A DNA stretch of 64,000 bases from Pseudomonas sichuanensis (GCF_003231305.1 NZ_QKVM01000025.1:17511-81510), one strand, 5' to 3'; numbered from the stretch's first letter, positions 12,145-23,030 are shown. A program made the numbers and translations. The notes: generated from the sequence alone by a model not told the origin.

Positions 12145-13130
12145 AGCCCCTGCGCTTCGCCGTTACACCCGGCGAACCAGCCGGCATAGGCCCCGACCTG
12201 TGCCTGCTGCTCGCCGCCGAGGCCCAGCCCCATCCCCTGATCGCCATCACCAGCCGTGACCTGCTCGCCGAGCGGGCCACGCAGCTGGGCCTGGCCGTCA
12301 GCCTGCTGGCCGTCACCCCGGACAACCTGCCCGAACACCCTGCCCCTGCCGGCAGCCTGTACGTCTGGGATACGCCCCTGGCCGCGCCTGTGGCCGCCGG
12401 GCAACTGAACAAGGCCAACGCCGCGTTTGTGCTGGATACGCTGACACGCGCCGGGCAAGGCTGCCTTGACGGGCTTTTTGCCGGGATGATCACCGCCCCG
12501 GTACACAAAGGCGTGATCAACGAGAGCGGAATCGCGTTCTCCGGCCATACCGAGTTCCTTGCCGACCTCACCCACACCGCACAGGTGGTCATGATGCTGG
12601 CCACCCATGGCCTGCGCGTGGCCTTGGTGACCACGCACCTGCCGCTGCGCGACGTTGCCGACGCCATCACCGCCGAGCGCCTGGAGCGCGTGACCCGCAT
12701 CCTGCATGCGGACATGCGTGACAAGTTCGGCATCGGCAAACCACGCATCCTGGTCTGCGGGCTCAACCCGCATGCCGGCGAAGGCGGCCACCTTGGCCGC
12801 GAAGAAATCGACATCATCGAGCCCGTACTGGAGCGCCTGCGTACCGAAGGCATGGACCTGCGCGGACCATTACCGGCCGATACCCTGTTTACCCCCAAAT
12901 ATCTGGAGCACTGCGACGCGGTGCTGGCGATGTACCACGACCAAGGCCTGCCCGTACTCAAGTACAAGGGCTTCGGCGCTGCGGTCAACGTGACGCTGGG
13001 CCTGCCGATCATCCGCACTTCGGTCGACCACGGCACCGCCCTGGACCTGGCCGGCACCGGCAAGATCGACACCGGCAGCCTGCGCGTCGCCCTGGAAACC
13101 GCCTACCAGATGGCCGAGAACCGACCATGA
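12141..13130 (+). CDS. pdxA: 4-hydroxythreonine-4-phosphate dehydrogenase
   Basis: Vitamin B6 (pyridoxal phosphate) biosynthesis: NAD-dependent oxidation of 4-phosphohydroxy-L-threonine. 329 aa with GTG start at 12141 inside the surA stop (GTGA overlap). The N-terminal [11 protein letters not shown], the metal-site His stretches ([32 protein letters not shown]) and the overall length match the family. It also overlaps rsmA by 4 nt, in the conserved surA-pdxA-rsmA-apaGH order. Confidence 0.96.
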   Translation: MKPLRFAVTPGEPAGIGPDLCLLLAAEAQPHPLIAITSRDLLAERATQLGLAVSLLAVTPDNLPEHPAPAGSLYVWDTPLAAPVAAGQLNKANAAFVLDTLTRAGQGCLDGLFAGMITAPVHKGVINESGIAFSGHTEFLADLTHTAQVVMMLATHGLRVALVTTHLPLRDVADAITAERLERVTRILHADMRDKFGIGKPRILVCGLNPHAGEGGHLGREEIDIIEPVLERLRTEGMDLRGPLPADTLFTPKYLEHCDAVLAMYHDQGLPVLKYKGFGAAVNVTLGLPIIRTSVDHGTALDLAGTGKIDTGSLRVALETAYQMAENRP

Positions 13131-13927
13131 CCGAGCATTACCAACACCGGGCGCGCAAGCGCTTCGGCCAGAACTTCCTGCATGACGCCGGAATCATCGA
13201 CCGCATTCTGCGGGCGATCCACGCCAAGGCCGGCGAGAACCTGCTGGAAATCGGCCCTGGCCAGGGCGCCCTCACCGAGGGCCTGCTGAACAGCGGCGCA
13301 CAACTGGACGTGGTGGAGCTGGACAAGGACCTGGTGCCGATCCTGCAGCACAAGTTCGCCGGGCGTGACAATTTCCGCCTGCACCAGGGCGACGCCCTGA
13401 AGTTCGACTTCAATCAGCTGGGTGTACCGCCACGCAGCCTGAAAGTGGTAGGCAACCTGCCCTACAACATCTCCACGCCACTGATCTTCCACCTGCTGGC
13501 ACACGCCAACCTGATCCGCGACATGCACTTCATGCTGCAGAAGGAAGTGGTCGAGCGCATGGCCGCAGGGCCTGGCGGTGGTGACTGGGGGCGGTTGTCG
13601 ATCATGGTGCAGTACCACTGCCGCGTGGAACACCTGTTCAACGTAGGCCCCGGCGCCTTCAACCCGCCACCGAAGGTCGATTCGGCCATCGTGCGCCTGG
13701 TGCCCCATGAAGTGCTGCCCTACCCAGCCAAGGACCCGCTGCTGCTGGAGCGTGTCGTGCGCGAAGCCTTCAACCAGCGCCGCAAGACCCTGCGCAACAC
13801 GCTCAAGGGTCTGCTCGACAGCCAGGCCATCGAGGCCGCTGGCGTCGATGGCAGCCTGCGCCCCGAGCAACTGGACCTGGCAGCGTTCGTGCGCCTGGCC
13901 GACAAGCTGGCCGAGCAGCAAGGCTGA
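13127..13927 (+). CDS. rsmA: 16S rRNA A1518/A1519 dimethyltransferase
   Basis: RsmA (KsgA), 266 aa, dimethylates two adjacent adenines near the 3' end of 16S rRNA during 30S assembly. Diagnostic motifs are RFGQNFLHD (about 12-20), the SAM-binding [14 protein letters not shown] (about 42-55) and the catalytic NLPYNIS (about 113-119). It starts within the pdxA stop (ATGA). Confidence 0.96.
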   Translation: MTEHYQHRARKRFGQNFLHDAGIIDRILRAIHAKAGENLLEIGPGQGALTEGLLNSGAQLDVVELDKDLVPILQHKFAGRDNFRLHQGDALKFDFNQLGVPPRSLKVVGNLPYNISTPLIFHLLAHANLIRDMHFMLQKEVVERMAAGPGGGDWGRLSIMVQYHCRVEHLFNVGPGAFNPPPKVDSAIVRLVPHEVLPYPAKDPLLLERVVREAFNQRRKTLRNTLKGLLDSQAIEAAGVDGSLRPEQLDLAAFVRLADKLAEQQG

Positions 13928-13943
13928 CCCCACCTCGCAACAC

Positions 13944-13969
13944 AAGCTCGCTCCCACGGGAGCGGGCTT
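13944..13969. terminator. Hairpin after rsmA
   Basis: AAGCTCGCTCCC (13944-13955) pairs with GGGAGCGGGCTT (13958-13969), a 10-12 bp stem with G-T pairs, 16 nt after the rsmA stop. There is no T-tract. The sequence resembles half of a class B REP, so it may be a REP remnant. apaG follows after 80 nt, so read-through into apaGH is still plausible. Confidence 0.4.
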
Positions 13970-14052
13970 GCCCCACGGTCAGCCATGACTGGCCCTCCCC
14001 CCCGCCAATGGCCTAGACTGCGTTATTGCGTCAGTTCGCCCAAGGCCCTTGC

Positions 14053-14433
14053 ATGTCCGACCCCCGCTACCAGATCGACGTCAGCGTCGTGACCCGCTAC
14101 CTCAAAGAACAATCCGACCCCGAAAACAGTCGCTTCGCTTTCGCCTACACCATCACCGTGCAGAACAACGGCACGGTCAAGGCCAAACTGATGTCGCGTC
14201 ACTGGCTGATCACCAATGGCGATGGCGAAGTCGAGGAAGTGCGCGGCGCCGGCGTGATCGGCCAACAACCGCTGATCGACCCGGGCCAGAGCCACACCTA
14301 CAGCAGCGGGGCGGTCATCAGCACCCGCGTCGGCACCATGCAGGGCAGCTATCAGATGTTCGCCGAAGACGGTAAACGTTTCGATGCCGAGATCGCACCG
14401 TTCCGCCTGGCCGTTCCCGGAGCCCTGCACTGA
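14053..14433 (+). CDS. apaG: Co2+/Mg2+ efflux-type protein ApaG
   Basis: Small fibronectin-III-like beta protein of 126 aa from ATG 14053 ([10 protein letters not shown]). An upstream ATG at 14026 adds nine unmatched residues. The glycine-rich loop [10 protein letters not shown] (about 74) is the family hallmark. The biochemical role is unclear in the literature; it is consistently linked to ApaH. Its stop overlaps apaH by 1 nt. Confidence 0.93.
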   Translation: MSDPRYQIDVSVVTRYLKEQSDPENSRFAFAYTITVQNNGTVKAKLMSRHWLITNGDGEVEEVRGAGVIGQQPLIDPGQSHTYSSGAVISTRVGTMQGSYQMFAEDGKRFDAEIAPFRLAVPGALH

Positions 14434-15299
14434 TGGCCACTTACGCGGTCGGTGACCTGCAAGGCTGCCTGCAGCCGCTCAAGTGCCTGCTCGAACGCGT
14501 ACGCTTCGACCCTGCCGTCGATCGCCTGTGGCTGGTAGGTGACCTGGTCAACCGCGGCCCCGAGTCGCTCGAAACACTGCGCTACCTGTATTCCATTCGG
14601 CACGCCCTGGTGTGCGTGCTGGGTAACCACGACCTGCACCTGCTGGCGGCCTGGCATAACGTCGAGCGCCTGAAGAAGAGCGACACCCTGCGCGAAATCA
14701 TCGAAGCGCCGGACGCCGACCAACTGTTCGACTGGCTGCGCCGGCAGAAGCTGCTGCACTACGACGAGCCCCGTGGCATCGCCATGGTTCACGCCGGGAT
14801 CCCGCCGCAATGGACCCTGGGCAGAGCGCTCGAGCTGGCAGCTGAAGTCGAGGAAGTGCTGCGCGACGACAATCGCCTGAAGCTCTACCTGGACGGCATG
14901 TACGGCAACGAACCGAACAAGTGGAGCAAGGATCTCACCGGCGTCGAGCGCCTGCGGGTGATCACCAACTACTTCACCCGCATGCGCTTCTGTACCGCCG
15001 CCGGCAAGCTCGACCTCAAGACCAAGGAAGGCGCAGACAGCGCGCCGAAAGGCTACAAGCCATGGTTCGACCACCCCGAGCGTCGTGCTCGCCATGTGAA
15101 GATCATCTTCGGCCACTGGGCCGCCCTTGAAGGCCGCGTCAGCGCGCCGGGCGTCATCGCCCTGGACACCGGCTGCGTCTGGGGGGGCGCCATGACCCTG
15201 TACAACGTCGACAGCGGCGAGTACCACCGCTGCGACTGCACCCGCGAGGGCACCCCTCGCCTGCCGGCAGCACCAGCCGCCCCTACCGATCAGCCCTGA
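14433..15299 (+). CDS. apaH: Symmetrical bis(5'-nucleosyl)-tetraphosphatase
   Basis: Hydrolyses Ap4A to two ADP, limiting alarmone-like dinucleotides and Np4-capped RNA under stress. 288 aa with metallophosphatase blocks GDLQGC (7-12), [10 protein letters not shown] (about 36-45) and GNHDLHLL (about 65), and a distal His in FGHWAALEG. It is translationally coupled to apaG and followed by glpE after 12 nt. Confidence 0.96.
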   Translation: MATYAVGDLQGCLQPLKCLLERVRFDPAVDRLWLVGDLVNRGPESLETLRYLYSIRHALVCVLGNHDLHLLAAWHNVERLKKSDTLREIIEAPDADQLFDWLRRQKLLHYDEPRGIAMVHAGIPPQWTLGRALELAAEVEEVLRDDNRLKLYLDGMYGNEPNKWSKDLTGVERLRVITNYFTRMRFCTAAGKLDLKTKEGADSAPKGYKPWFDHPERRARHVKIIFGHWAALEGRVSAPGVIALDTGCVWGGAMTLYNVDSGEYHRCDCTREGTPRLPAAPAAPTDQP

Positions 15300-15311
15300 A
15301 GGAACCGCCCC

Positions 15312-15641
15312 ATGAGCGAATTCAAGCGCATCTCCCCCGAACAGGCCCTCGCCCTGCGCGAAAAAGGCGCGGTCGTGGTCGACATTCGCGACCCGCAAGC
15401 CTATGCCGCCGGCCACATCAGCGGCGCCACTCATCTGGATAACCATTCGGTTGCCGACTTCATCCGCAACGCCGACCTGGACGCGCCTACACTGGTAGTC
15501 TGCTACCACGGCAACTCCAGCCAGAGCGCCGCCGCCTACCTCGTCGGCCAGGGCTTCTCCAACGTCTACAGCATCGACGGAGGCTTCGAGCTGTGGCGCG
15601 CCACCTACCCGAGCGAAACCGCCCAGGGCAGCGCTGAATAA
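15312..15641 (+). CDS. glpE: Thiosulfate sulfurtransferase GlpE (rhodanese)
   Basis: Single-domain rhodanese of 109 aa that moves a sulfane sulfur through an active-site cysteine. The loop [11 protein letters not shown] (Cys at about 65) fits, with the CH2A-like [18 protein letters not shown] near residues 22-40. It is the last gene of the lptD-to-glpE run. A GC-rich hairpin GCCCGC-N7-GCGGGC (15661-15679) follows the stop but has no T-tract on this strand. Confidence 0.9.
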   Translation: MSEFKRISPEQALALREKGAVVVDIRDPQAYAAGHISGATHLDNHSVADFIRNADLDAPTLVVCYHGNSSQSAAAYLVGQGFSNVYSIDGGFELWRATYPSETAQGSAE

Positions 15642-15729
15642 TTTTTTCATTTTTCCTGCAGCCCGCGTTCCGTGCGGGCTCGCGACCGACCTGACGAACG
15701 GTCGCAGAGGTCTTCTTCGCCCCCCGCCC

Positions 15730-15760
15730 TTGACCTCTCGTATAACCAACTATCCTTAAG
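15730..15760 (+). promoter_or_regulatory. RpoS-like promoter candidate for prkA-yeaH-spoVR
   Basis: TTGACC at 15730-15735 and CTATCCTTAA at 15750-15759. The extended -10 CTATCCTTAA is close to the sigma-S preference (CTATACTTAA), but the 15-nt spacer is short for sigma-70, which favours RpoS. The leader to the ATG at 15925 is about 160 nt and holds two short palindromes (CCGGTACACCGG near 15788; CCGG-N6-CCGG near 15850). RpoS control of the homologous yeaGH genes is known in E. coli; here it is inferred. Confidence 0.45.
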
Positions 15761-15924
15761 CCCAGGCCATCCAAAAAAGGGGAGAGCCGGTACACCGGCG
15801 TGCGGGTCATCGGTAGCGTTTCAGGGTGTTCTGGGGGGTATACAGCAACCGGCAAAAACCGGCTGCATGCCAGCATCGGCTGACTGATCCGGCGTCGTCT
15901 CCACGTATCGAGCGAGGTGACGTC

Positions 15925-17847
15925 ATGAGCATTTTTAGCCACTTCCAACAACGTTTCGAGTCCACCCGCCAGGAAGAACTCACGCTGCAGGAGTACCTCG
16001 AGCTGTGCAAAGAGGATCGCAGTGCCTATGCCTCGGCGGCCGAGCGGCTGTTGCTGGCCATCGGCGACCCAGAGCTGATCGACACCTCAAGCAACTCCAG
16101 GCTGTCGCGGATCTTCTCCAACAAGGTGATCCGCCGCTATCCGGCCTTTGCCGACTTCCATGGGATGGAAGAATGCATCGACCAGATCGTCTCCTACTTC
16201 CGCCATGCCGCCCAAGGCCTGGAAGAGAAGAAGCAGATCCTCTACCTGCTGGGCCCGGTGGGCGGCGGTAAATCGTCGCTGGCCGAGAAACTCAAGCAGC
16301 TGATGGAAAAAGTACCTTTCTATGCCATCAAGGGCTCGCCGGTATTCGAGTCCCCGCTGGGGTTGTTCAACGCCACCGAAGATGGCGCGATTCTCGAAGA
16401 AGAGTTCGGCATCAACCGCCGTTACCTCAACACCATCATGTCGCCCTGGGCCACCAAACGTCTGCAGGAGTTCGGCGGTGACATCAGCAAGTTCAAGGTG
16501 GTCAAGCTCTATCCGTCGATCCTCAATCAGATCGCCATCGCCAAGACCGAACCCGGTGACGAGAACAACCAGGACATTTCTGCCCTGGTCGGCAAGGTGG
16601 ATATCCGCAAGCTCGAAGAATTCCCGCAGAACGACGCCGACGCCTACAGCTATTCGGGGGCGCTGTGCCGGGCCAACCAGGGCCTGATGGAATTCGTCGA
16701 AATGTTCAAGGCGCCGATCAAGGTCCTGCACCCCTTGCTCACCGCCACCCAGGAAGGCAACTACAACAGTACCGAAGGCCTCGGGGCCATCCCCTATACC
16801 GGTATCCTGCTGGCCCACTCCAACGAATCGGAGTGGCACACCTTCCGCAACAACAAGAACAACGAAGCCTTCATCGACCGTATCTACATCGTCAAGGTGC
16901 CCTACTGCCTGCGGGTCAGCGACGAAATCAAGATCTACGACAAGCTGTTGGTCAACAGTTCGCTGGCCAAGGCCCACTGCGCGCCCGACACCCTCAAGAT
17001 GCTGGCCCAGTTCACCGTGCTTTCGCGGCTCAAGGAGCCGGAAAACTCCAACATCTATTCGAAGATGCGGGTCTATGACGGTGAGAATCTCAAGGATACC
17101 GACCCCAAGGCCAAATCGATCCAGGAGTACCGCGACTCGGCAGGCGTCGACGAGGGCATGAACGGCCTGTCGACCCGCTTCGCCTTCAAGATCCTGTCCA
17201 AGGTGTTCAACTTCGACCCGCACGAGATCGCCGCCAACCCGGTGCACCTGCTGTATGTGCTTGAGCAGCAGATCGAGCAGGAGCAATTCCCGGCCGAAGT
17301 GCGCGAGCGCTACCTGCGCTACCTCAAGGAATACCTGGCGCCGCGCTACATCGAGTTCATCGGCAAGGAGATCCAGACCGCCTACCTCGAGTCCTACAGC
17401 GAGTACGGCCAGAACATCTTCGACCGCTACGTGCTGTATGCCGATTTCTGGATTCAGGACCAGGAGTACCGCGACCCCGAAACCGGCGAGATCCTCAACC
17501 GCATCGCCCTCAACGAAGAGCTGGAAAAGATCGAGAAACCGGCCGGCATCAGCAATCCGAAGGACTTCCGCAACGAAATCGTCAACTTCGTGCTGCGCGC
17601 CCGGGCCAACAACAATGGCAAGAACCCCAGCTGGCTCAGCTACGAGAAACTGCGGGTGGTCATCGAGAAGAAAATGTTCTCCAACACCGAGGACCTGCTG
17701 CCGGTCATCAGCTTCAATGCCAAGGCCAGCAAGGAGGATCAACAGAAGCACAACGACTTCGTCACCCGGATGGTCGAGCGCGGCTACACCGACAAGCAGG
17801 TGCGTTTGCTGTCGGAATGGTACCTGCGGGTCAGAAAATCGCAGTAA
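15925..17847 (+). CDS. prkA: PrkA family serine protein kinase / AAA protein (YeaG)
   Basis: 640 aa from ATG 15925 (MSIFSHFQQRFES). An AAA-type N-terminal module carries the P-loop LGPVGGGKSS (about 107-116), and the C-terminal part (about 380-640) is the PrkA kinase-like domain. Homologues are linked to nutrient, nitrogen and stationary-phase stress. It is followed by yeaH and spoVR on the same strand, the conserved trio of many proteobacteria. In-frame sequence upstream of 15925 lies in the promoter region and is not part of the gene. Confidence 0.93.
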   Translation: MSIFSHFQQRFESTRQEELTLQEYLELCKEDRSAYASAAERLLLAIGDPELIDTSSNSRLSRIFSNKVIRRYPAFADFHGMEECIDQIVSYFRHAAQGLEEKKQILYLLGPVGGGKSSLAEKLKQLMEKVPFYAIKGSPVFESPLGLFNATEDGAILEEEFGINRRYLNTIMSPWATKRLQEFGGDISKFKVVKLYPSILNQIAIAKTEPGDENNQDISALVGKVDIRKLEEFPQNDADAYSYSGALCRANQGLMEFVEMFKAPIKVLHPLLTATQEGNYNSTEGLGAIPYTGILLAHSNESEWHTFRNNKNNEAFIDRIYIVKVPYCLRVSDEIKIYDKLLVNSSLAKAHCAPDTLKMLAQFTVLSRLKEPENSNIYSKMRVYDGENLKDTDPKAKSIQEYRDSAGVDEGMNGLSTRFAFKILSKVFNFDPHEIAANPVHLLYVLEQQIEQEQFPAEVRERYLRYLKEYLAPRYIEFIGKEIQTAYLESYSEYGQNIFDRYVLYADFWIQDQEYRDPETGEILNRIALNEELEKIEKPAGISNPKDFRNEIVNFVLRARANNNGKNPSWLSYEKLRVVIEKKMFSNTEDLLPVISFNAKASKEDQQKHNDFVTRMVERGYTDKQVRLLSEWYLRVRKSQ

Positions 17848-17865
17848 GGCGGCAAGTGACAAGCC

Positions 17866-17948
17866 GCAAGCTGCAAGCCGCACGGCGCCAGGCTCAGCTC
17901 TGGCGCCACGGCTTTCAGCAGCGGTGGCTGCTCCATCTTGCAGCTTGA
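17866..17948. repeat. Nested inverted repeats between prkA and yeaH
   Basis: GCAAGCTGCAAG (17866-17877) pairs with CTTGCAGCTTGA (17937-17948), enclosing a perfect 8-bp stem GGCGCCAG (17884-17891) / CTGGCGCC (17900-17907). It lies in the 134-nt gap inside the prkA-yeaH operon. There is no T-tract. It could be an RNA-processing or stability element that sets unequal expression of kinase and partner. Confidence 0.55.
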
Positions 17949-17981
17949 AGCCAGTAGCTGCATCCAGTCACCGGAGGGATC

Positions 17982-19253
17982 ATGAGCTACGTAATCGACC
18001 GACGCCTGAACGGCAAGAACAAGAGCACGGTCAACCGCCAGCGTTTTTTGCGGCGCTACCGTGAGCACATCAAGAAAGCCGTCGAAGAGGCCGTTAGCCG
18101 CCGCTCCATCATGGACATGGAGCATGGCGAGCAGATCAGCATCCCGGGCCGTGACATCGACGAACCGGTGCTGCACCACGGTCGCGGCGGCAAGCAGACT
18201 GTCGTCCACCCCGGTAACAAAGAATTCACTGCAGGCGAGCACATCGCTCGACCACAAGGCGGCGGCGGGGGTGGCGGGCGTGGCAAGGCCGGCAACTCCG
18301 GCGAGGGCATGGACGATTTCGTCTTCCAGATCACTCAGGAAGAGTTTCTCGAATTCATGTTCGAGGACCTCGAGCTGCCCAACCTGGTCAAACGCCACCT
18401 GACCGGTGCCGACACCTTCAAGACCGTGCGCGCCGGGATCGCCAACGAAGGCAACCCCTCGCGCATCAACATCGTGCGCACCCTGCGTTCGGCCCATGCC
18501 CGGCGCATCGCGCTGACCGGCAGCAGCCGCGCACTGTTGCGCGAGGCACAAAAGGAACTGGATCGGCTGAAAGTCGAGGAGCCCGACAACTTCACCGACA
18601 TCCAGGAAACCGAGGCCGAGATCGAGCGGCTCAAGGCACGTATCAACCGCCTGCCATTTCTCGACACCTTCGACCTCAAATACAACCTGCTGGTCAAGCA
18701 GCCCAACCCCAGCTCCAAGGCGGTGATGTTCTGCCTGATGGACGTTTCCGGCTCCATGACCCAGGCCACCAAGGACATCGCCAAACGCTTCTTCATCCTC
18801 CTGTACCTGTTCCTCAAACGGAACTATGACCGCATCGAGGTGGTGTTCATCCGGCACCACACCAGTGCCCGCGAAGTCGACGAGGAAGAATTCTTCTACT
18901 CCCGTGAAACCGGCGGCACCATCGTTTCCAGTGCGCTCAAGCTGATGCAGGAAATCATGGCTGAGCGCTACCCGGCCAGCGACTGGAACATCTACGCCGC
19001 CCAGGCGTCCGACGGTGACAACTGGAACGACGACTCGCCGATCTGCCGCGACATCCTGTCCAAGCAGATCATGCCGCACGTGCAGTACTACACTTATGTC
19101 GAAATCACCCCGCGCGAGCATCAGGCGCTGTGGTACGAATACGAGCGCATCGGCGAGGGTTTCCCCGACACCTTTGCCCAGCAACAGTTGGTATCGGCCG
19201 GCGACATCTACCCGGTCTTCCGTGAACTCTTCCAGCGCAGGTTAGCCACATGA
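17982..19253 (+). CDS. yeaH: YeaH family protein (DUF444, vWA-like)
   Basis: 423 aa. DUF444 family, obligate neighbour of PrkA. A basic N-terminus, a glycine-rich linker (about 87-105), a coiled-coil-prone stretch (about 185-225) and a von Willebrand A-like domain with MIDAS motif DVSGSM (about 255) suggest metal-dependent protein binding. Function unknown; probably an adaptor of PrkA. Its stop overlaps the spoVR start by 4 nt. A good ribosome site (GGAGG) precedes the ATG. Confidence 0.92.
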   Translation: MSYVIDRRLNGKNKSTVNRQRFLRRYREHIKKAVEEAVSRRSIMDMEHGEQISIPGRDIDEPVLHHGRGGKQTVVHPGNKEFTAGEHIARPQGGGGGGGRGKAGNSGEGMDDFVFQITQEEFLEFMFEDLELPNLVKRHLTGADTFKTVRAGIANEGNPSRINIVRTLRSAHARRIALTGSSRALLREAQKELDRLKVEEPDNFTDIQETEAEIERLKARINRLPFLDTFDLKYNLLVKQPNPSSKAVMFCLMDVSGSMTQATKDIAKRFFILLYLFLKRNYDRIEVVFIRHHTSAREVDEEEFFYSRETGGTIVSSALKLMQEIMAERYPASDWNIYAAQASDGDNWNDDSPICRDILSKQIMPHVQYYTYVEITPREHQALWYEYERIGEGFPDTFAQQQLVSAGDIYPVFRELFQRRLAT

Positions 19254-20818
19254 CCGCCAGAGAGCAGAGACGCCAACCCATTTCCACCGGCTCCGAATGG
19301 ACATTCGAGCTGATCCAGACCTACGACCGCGAAATCAGTCGCCTGGCCGCGCGTTACGCGCTGGATACCTACCCCAACCAGATCGAAGTGATCACCGCCG
19401 AGCAAATGATGGACGCCTACGCGTCCGTGGGCATGCCGCTGGGTTATCACCACTGGTCCTATGGCAAGCAATTCCTCAGTACCGAGAAATCCTACAGCCG
19501 TGGGCAGATGGGCCTGGCCTACGAGATCGTGATCAATTCCGACCCGTGCATCGCCTACCTGATGGAAGAGAACACCATGTGCATGCAGGCACTGGTGATC
19601 GCCCATGCCTGCTATGGTCACAACAGCTTCTTCAAGGGCAACTACCTGTTCCGTACCTGGACAGACGCAAGCTCCATCATCGACTACCTGGTATTCGCCA
19701 AGCAGTACATCGCCCAGTGCGAGGAGCGCCACGGCATCGACGCTGTCGAGGACCTGATCGACTCCTGCCACGCCCTGATGAACTATGGCGTCGACCGCTA
19801 CAAACGCCCCTACCCGATCTCGGCCGAAGAGGAGCGCCGCCGGCAGAAGGAGCGTGAAGAACACCTGCAGCGGCAGATCAACGACCTGTGGCGCACCATC
19901 CCCAAAGGCACCGAAAAGGGCGGCGAGCGCGACGATGCGCGCTTCCCTGCCGAACCTCAGGAGAACATCCTGTATTTCATCGAGAAACACGCGCCGTTGC
20001 TCGAGCCTTGGCAGCGTGAAGTGGTGCGCATCGTGCGCAAGATTGCGCAGTATTTCTACCCGCAGCGCCAAACCCAGGTGATGAACGAGGGCTGGGCCAC
20101 CTTCTGGCACTACACCCTGATGAACGACCTGTACGACGAAGGGCTGATCACCGAAGGCTTCATGATGGAGTTTCTTCAGTCGCACACCAGCGTGGTGTTC
20201 CAGCCGGGCTTCGACAGCCCCTATTACAGCGGCATCAACCCCTACGCCCTGGGGTTTGCCATGTACACCGACATCCGCCGTATCTGCGAAAACCCGACGG
20301 AAGAGGATCGCCGCTGGTTCCCGGACATCGCCGGCAGCGATTGGCTTTCCACCCTCAAATTCGCCATGAGCAGCTTCAAGGACGAGAGCTTCATCCTGCA
20401 GTACCTGTCACCGAAAGTGATGCGCGACCTCAAGCTGTTCAGCATTCTCGACGACGATCAGCGCGACGATCTGCTGGTGCCGGCGATCCATGACGAGGAT
20501 GGCTATCGCACCATCCGTGAGCAGTTGGCCGCCCAGTACAACCTGGGCAACCGTGAACCCAACGTGCAGATCTGGAGCATCGACCGCCGCGGCGACCGCT
20601 CCCTGACTCTGCGCCACCAGCAGCACAACCGTAAGCCACTGGGCGACTCCACCGACGAAGTGCTCAAGCATCTGCATCGCCTGTGGGGCTTCGACATCCA
20701 CCTCGAGACCGTCCAGGGCGACCAGGTGATGAAAACCCACCACATGCCGCCGCGCAGCGAACATGGCGAGGCAGGCGACTACGGGCGCATGGACCTGGCC
20801 GTGGTGCACCACCTCTAG
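19250..20818 (+). CDS. SpoVR family protein
   Basis: 522 aa, SpoVR/YcgB family, named from a Bacillus spore cortex gene but widespread in non-sporulating bacteria, with no known biochemical activity. Family signature [20 protein letters not shown] lies at about 278-297, and HHWSYGKQF at about 66. It overlaps yeaH by 4 nt (ATGA), so kinase, vWA protein and SpoVR are expressed together as a stress module. Confidence 0.92.
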   Translation: MTAREQRRQPISTGSEWTFELIQTYDREISRLAARYALDTYPNQIEVITAEQMMDAYASVGMPLGYHHWSYGKQFLSTEKSYSRGQMGLAYEIVINSDPCIAYLMEENTMCMQALVIAHACYGHNSFFKGNYLFRTWTDASSIIDYLVFAKQYIAQCEERHGIDAVEDLIDSCHALMNYGVDRYKRPYPISAEEERRRQKEREEHLQRQINDLWRTIPKGTEKGGERDDARFPAEPQENILYFIEKHAPLLEPWQREVVRIVRKIAQYFYPQRQTQVMNEGWATFWHYTLMNDLYDEGLITEGFMMEFLQSHTSVVFQPGFDSPYYSGINPYALGFAMYTDIRRICENPTEEDRRWFPDIAGSDWLSTLKFAMSSFKDESFILQYLSPKVMRDLKLFSILDDDQRDDLLVPAIHDEDGYRTIREQLAAQYNLGNREPNVQIWSIDRRGDRSLTLRHQQHNRKPLGDSTDEVLKHLHRLWGFDIHLETVQGDQVMKTHHMPPRSEHGEAGDYGRMDLAVVHHL

Positions 20819-20878
20819 CGCAGCGCCCCCTCCATTGCTGCCGACAAGGTATCCTGTCGCCAGTAATGGAGGTTCCAC

Positions 20879-21976
20879 ATGCAGATCTACAAGGTTGGCG
20901 GCGCCGTGCGCGACCGTCTGCTCGGCCGCCCGGTCAGCGACATCGACTGGTTGGTGGTCGGCGCCACGGTCGAACAGATGCAGGCCCTGGGCTTTCGCCC
21001 GGTCGGTGCCGATTTCCCGGTATTCCTTCATCCGAAAACGGGCGAGGAATATGCCTTGGCCCGCACCGAGCGCAAAAGCGGCCGTGGCTATGGCGGTTTC
21101 ACCTTTCACGCAAGCCCGGATGTCACCCTCGAGGAAGACCTGATTCGTCGCGACCTGACCATCAACGCCATGGCCGAGGACGAACAGGGCACGCTGTACG
21201 ATCCCTACCACGGCAAACGCGACCTGAATGAACGCATCCTTCGTCACGTTTCCCCGGCGTTCGCCGAAGATCCCCTGCGGGTACTTCGTGTTGCCCGTTT
21301 TGCTGCCCGCTACGCGCCCTTGGGTTTCGAGGTCGCCGAAGAAACCTTGGGGCTGATGCGCCAGATCGCCGAGTCTGGCGAACTACAGGCGCTGACCGCC
21401 GAGCGCAGCTGGAAAGAGATCGAGCGTGCGTTGATGGAACCCGAGCCACAGGTGTTCATTGAAGTGCTGCGCAGCTGTGGCGGGCTGATGGAACTGATGC
21501 CCGAGCTTGCGCACGGCGCTGATACATTGCCGGCGCTGCACCAGGCGGCAAGGCATCAGCAGCCGCTGCCGGTACGCTGGGCGTGCCTGCTGCGAGGGCT
21601 GCAGCCTGCCGCGATCAAGGCGCTCAACCAGCGCCTCAAAGCCCCACGCGAATGCCAGGAGCTGGCGGCGCTGGTGGGGGAATTTGCCGAGCGGGCAGAC
21701 CACGCCCTGGCGCTGGAGCCTGCAAGCCTGCTGGAGATGCTGCATAAGTTCGACGTGTACCGCCGGCCGCAGCGCTTCGAGGACTTCATCGCCGCGTGCG
21801 AGATGGCGACGCTGGGCTCAGGCTATCCACAAGGCGAGTACTTGCGCGGGGCCGCAGAAGCGGCGCGGGCCGTGGATGTGAAGCCATTGCTGGAAACCGG
21901 GCTTTCCGGCCAGGGCCTGGGCGAAGCGCTCAAAGCCGAGCGCCTGAAGGCGCTCGAAGCCTACAAGTCCGCTTGA
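20879..21976 (+). CDS. cca: CCA-adding enzyme (tRNA nucleotidyltransferase)
   Basis: Adds or repairs the 3' CCA of tRNA. 365 aa, class II nucleotidyltransferase with [19 protein letters not shown] at 7-25, catalytic DxD and [10 protein letters not shown] at about 90. The E. coli enzyme is about 412 aa with a C-terminal HD phosphohydrolase domain; here the C-terminal part is short and I see no HD pair, so the extra phosphatase activities are probably absent. Ribosome site GGAGG precedes the ATG. Confidence 0.93.
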   Translation: MQIYKVGGAVRDRLLGRPVSDIDWLVVGATVEQMQALGFRPVGADFPVFLHPKTGEEYALARTERKSGRGYGGFTFHASPDVTLEEDLIRRDLTINAMAEDEQGTLYDPYHGKRDLNERILRHVSPAFAEDPLRVLRVARFAARYAPLGFEVAEETLGLMRQIAESGELQALTAERSWKEIERALMEPEPQVFIEVLRSCGGLMELMPELAHGADTLPALHQAARHQQPLPVRWACLLRGLQPAAIKALNQRLKAPRECQELAALVGEFAERADHALALEPASLLEMLHKFDVYRRPQRFEDFIAACEMATLGSGYPQGEYLRGAAEAARAVDVKPLLETGLSGQGLGEALKAERLKALEAYKSA

Positions 21977-21980
21977 TCTG

Positions 21981-22090
21981 CCCGGCCTCTTCACGGGTAA
22001 ATCGCAGCGGCGAACCGCCGCTCCCACAGATGGCGTGAATGCCGCGGGTGATGAACATCCTGTGGGAGCGGGTTTACCCGCGAAGAGGGC
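21981..22090. repeat. REP elements, class A, downstream of cca
   Basis: A good class A copy lies at 22059-22088 (CCTGTGGGAGCGGGTTTACC start). A degenerate copy in the opposite orientation lies at about 21988-22028 (CCTCTTCACGGGTAAA ... CCGCTCCCACAG), apparently interrupted by about 10 nt. Together they form a decayed REP pair between the convergent cca and folK. Confidence 0.7.
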
Positions 22091-22099
22091 GGCGCAGGC

Positions 22100-22609
22100 T
22101 CACGCCGGGGTCAACTGCAACCCACGCCATTCGAACGGCACCGGCGCCAGCACCTGTTCGATGCTCGCTTCATGCCACAGCTGCGCCATGCTTTTCCCTG
22201 CACCCGGATGCACCAGCGCCGGCGCCAACAGCGATAGCGGCCACAGCACAAAAGCATTTTTCAGGATTTCCGCACGCGGCAGCACCAACCCATCGAAGGT
22301 GCCGTGCAGATCGCCGTACATCAGCACATCGATATCCAGCGGCAAGCCCTTGCGGTCCGGCGCATATCGGCCATTTTCCGCCTCGATGAACTTGAGCCGG
22401 CGGTCGAACTCCAGCAGCGGCAACTCGGTCTGCCCGCGCACCACCAGGTTGTAGAACGGGCCGCTCTTGATGCCCACCGCCTGGCTCTCGAACACTGCCG
22501 AACACTGCATGCCGCTGAGCATGCCAGCCAACGCATCGAGCCCCGCGCACAAGTGCCGCTCGCGGTCGATGTTGCTGCCCAGGCCGAGGTAAACCGTGTT
22601 CAGAGACAT
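22100..22609 (-). CDS. folK: Hydroxymethyldihydropterin pyrophosphokinase
   Basis: 169 aa. Transfers pyrophosphate from ATP to 6-hydroxymethyl-7,8-dihydropterin in folate synthesis. N-terminal YLGLGSNIDRERHL (6-19) and the active-site LPLDIDVLMYGD (about 92-103) are diagnostic. The start overlaps the end of folB by 10 nt, coupling two consecutive steps of the pathway. Confidence 0.94.
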   Translation of the reverse strand: MSLNTVYLGLGSNIDRERHLCAGLDALAGMLSGMQCSAVFESQAVGIKSGPFYNLVVRGQTELPLLEFDRRLKFIEAENGRYAPDRKGLPLDIDVLMYGDLHGTFDGLVLPRAEILKNAFVLWPLSLLAPALVHPGAGKSMAQLWHEASIEQVLAPVPFEWRGLQLTPA

Positions 22610-22956
22610 CCGCGCTCGATCTCCACGCCAACGCCGCCGCGAGCCGCCGGCACTGCGCCCGGCTTGGTGAGCTTGAGGCGCACCCAGGGGATGTTGAACT
22701 CGGCCATCAGCACCGCCACCAGGCGCTCGGCGAACGTCTCGACCAGCTCGAAGCGAGCCTGCTCGGCAAACGCCTGGACCCGCGCCGAAACGCTGGCATA
22801 GTCCAGTGCCAACGACAGGTCATCACCGGCGGCGGCCGGGCGGTTGTCCCAGGCGAAACTCAGGTCCAGGCGCAGACACTGGCGAATATCCCGCTCCCAG
22901 TCGTAGGCGCCGATCACGGTATCGACTTCCAGGCCTTCGATGAACACTCTGTCCAA
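22600..22956 (-). CDS. folB: Dihydroneopterin aldolase
   Basis: 118 aa from TTG 22956 (read as [20 protein letters not shown]). A ribosome site GGAGAG sits about 8 nt upstream of this TTG, and the family N-terminus begins here, so I prefer it to the TTG at 22980. Converts dihydroneopterin to 6-hydroxymethyl-dihydropterin for Fol[13 protein letters not shown] (about 52) and the C-terminal [20 protein letters not shown] fit the family. It is divergent from plsY. Confidence 0.93.
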   Translation of the reverse strand: MDRVFIEGLEVDTVIGAYDWERDIRQCLRLDLSFAWDNRPAAAGDDLSLALDYASVSARVQAFAEQARFELVETFAERLVAVLMAEFNIPWVRLKLTKPGAVPAARGGVGVEIERGCL

Positions 22957-23030
22957 GCACTTCTCTCCACAGCACGACAAGGGCGACGGGCGCCGTTAGA
23001 ATCAGGGCGTCCTCGCCCGGAATAGTTAGC

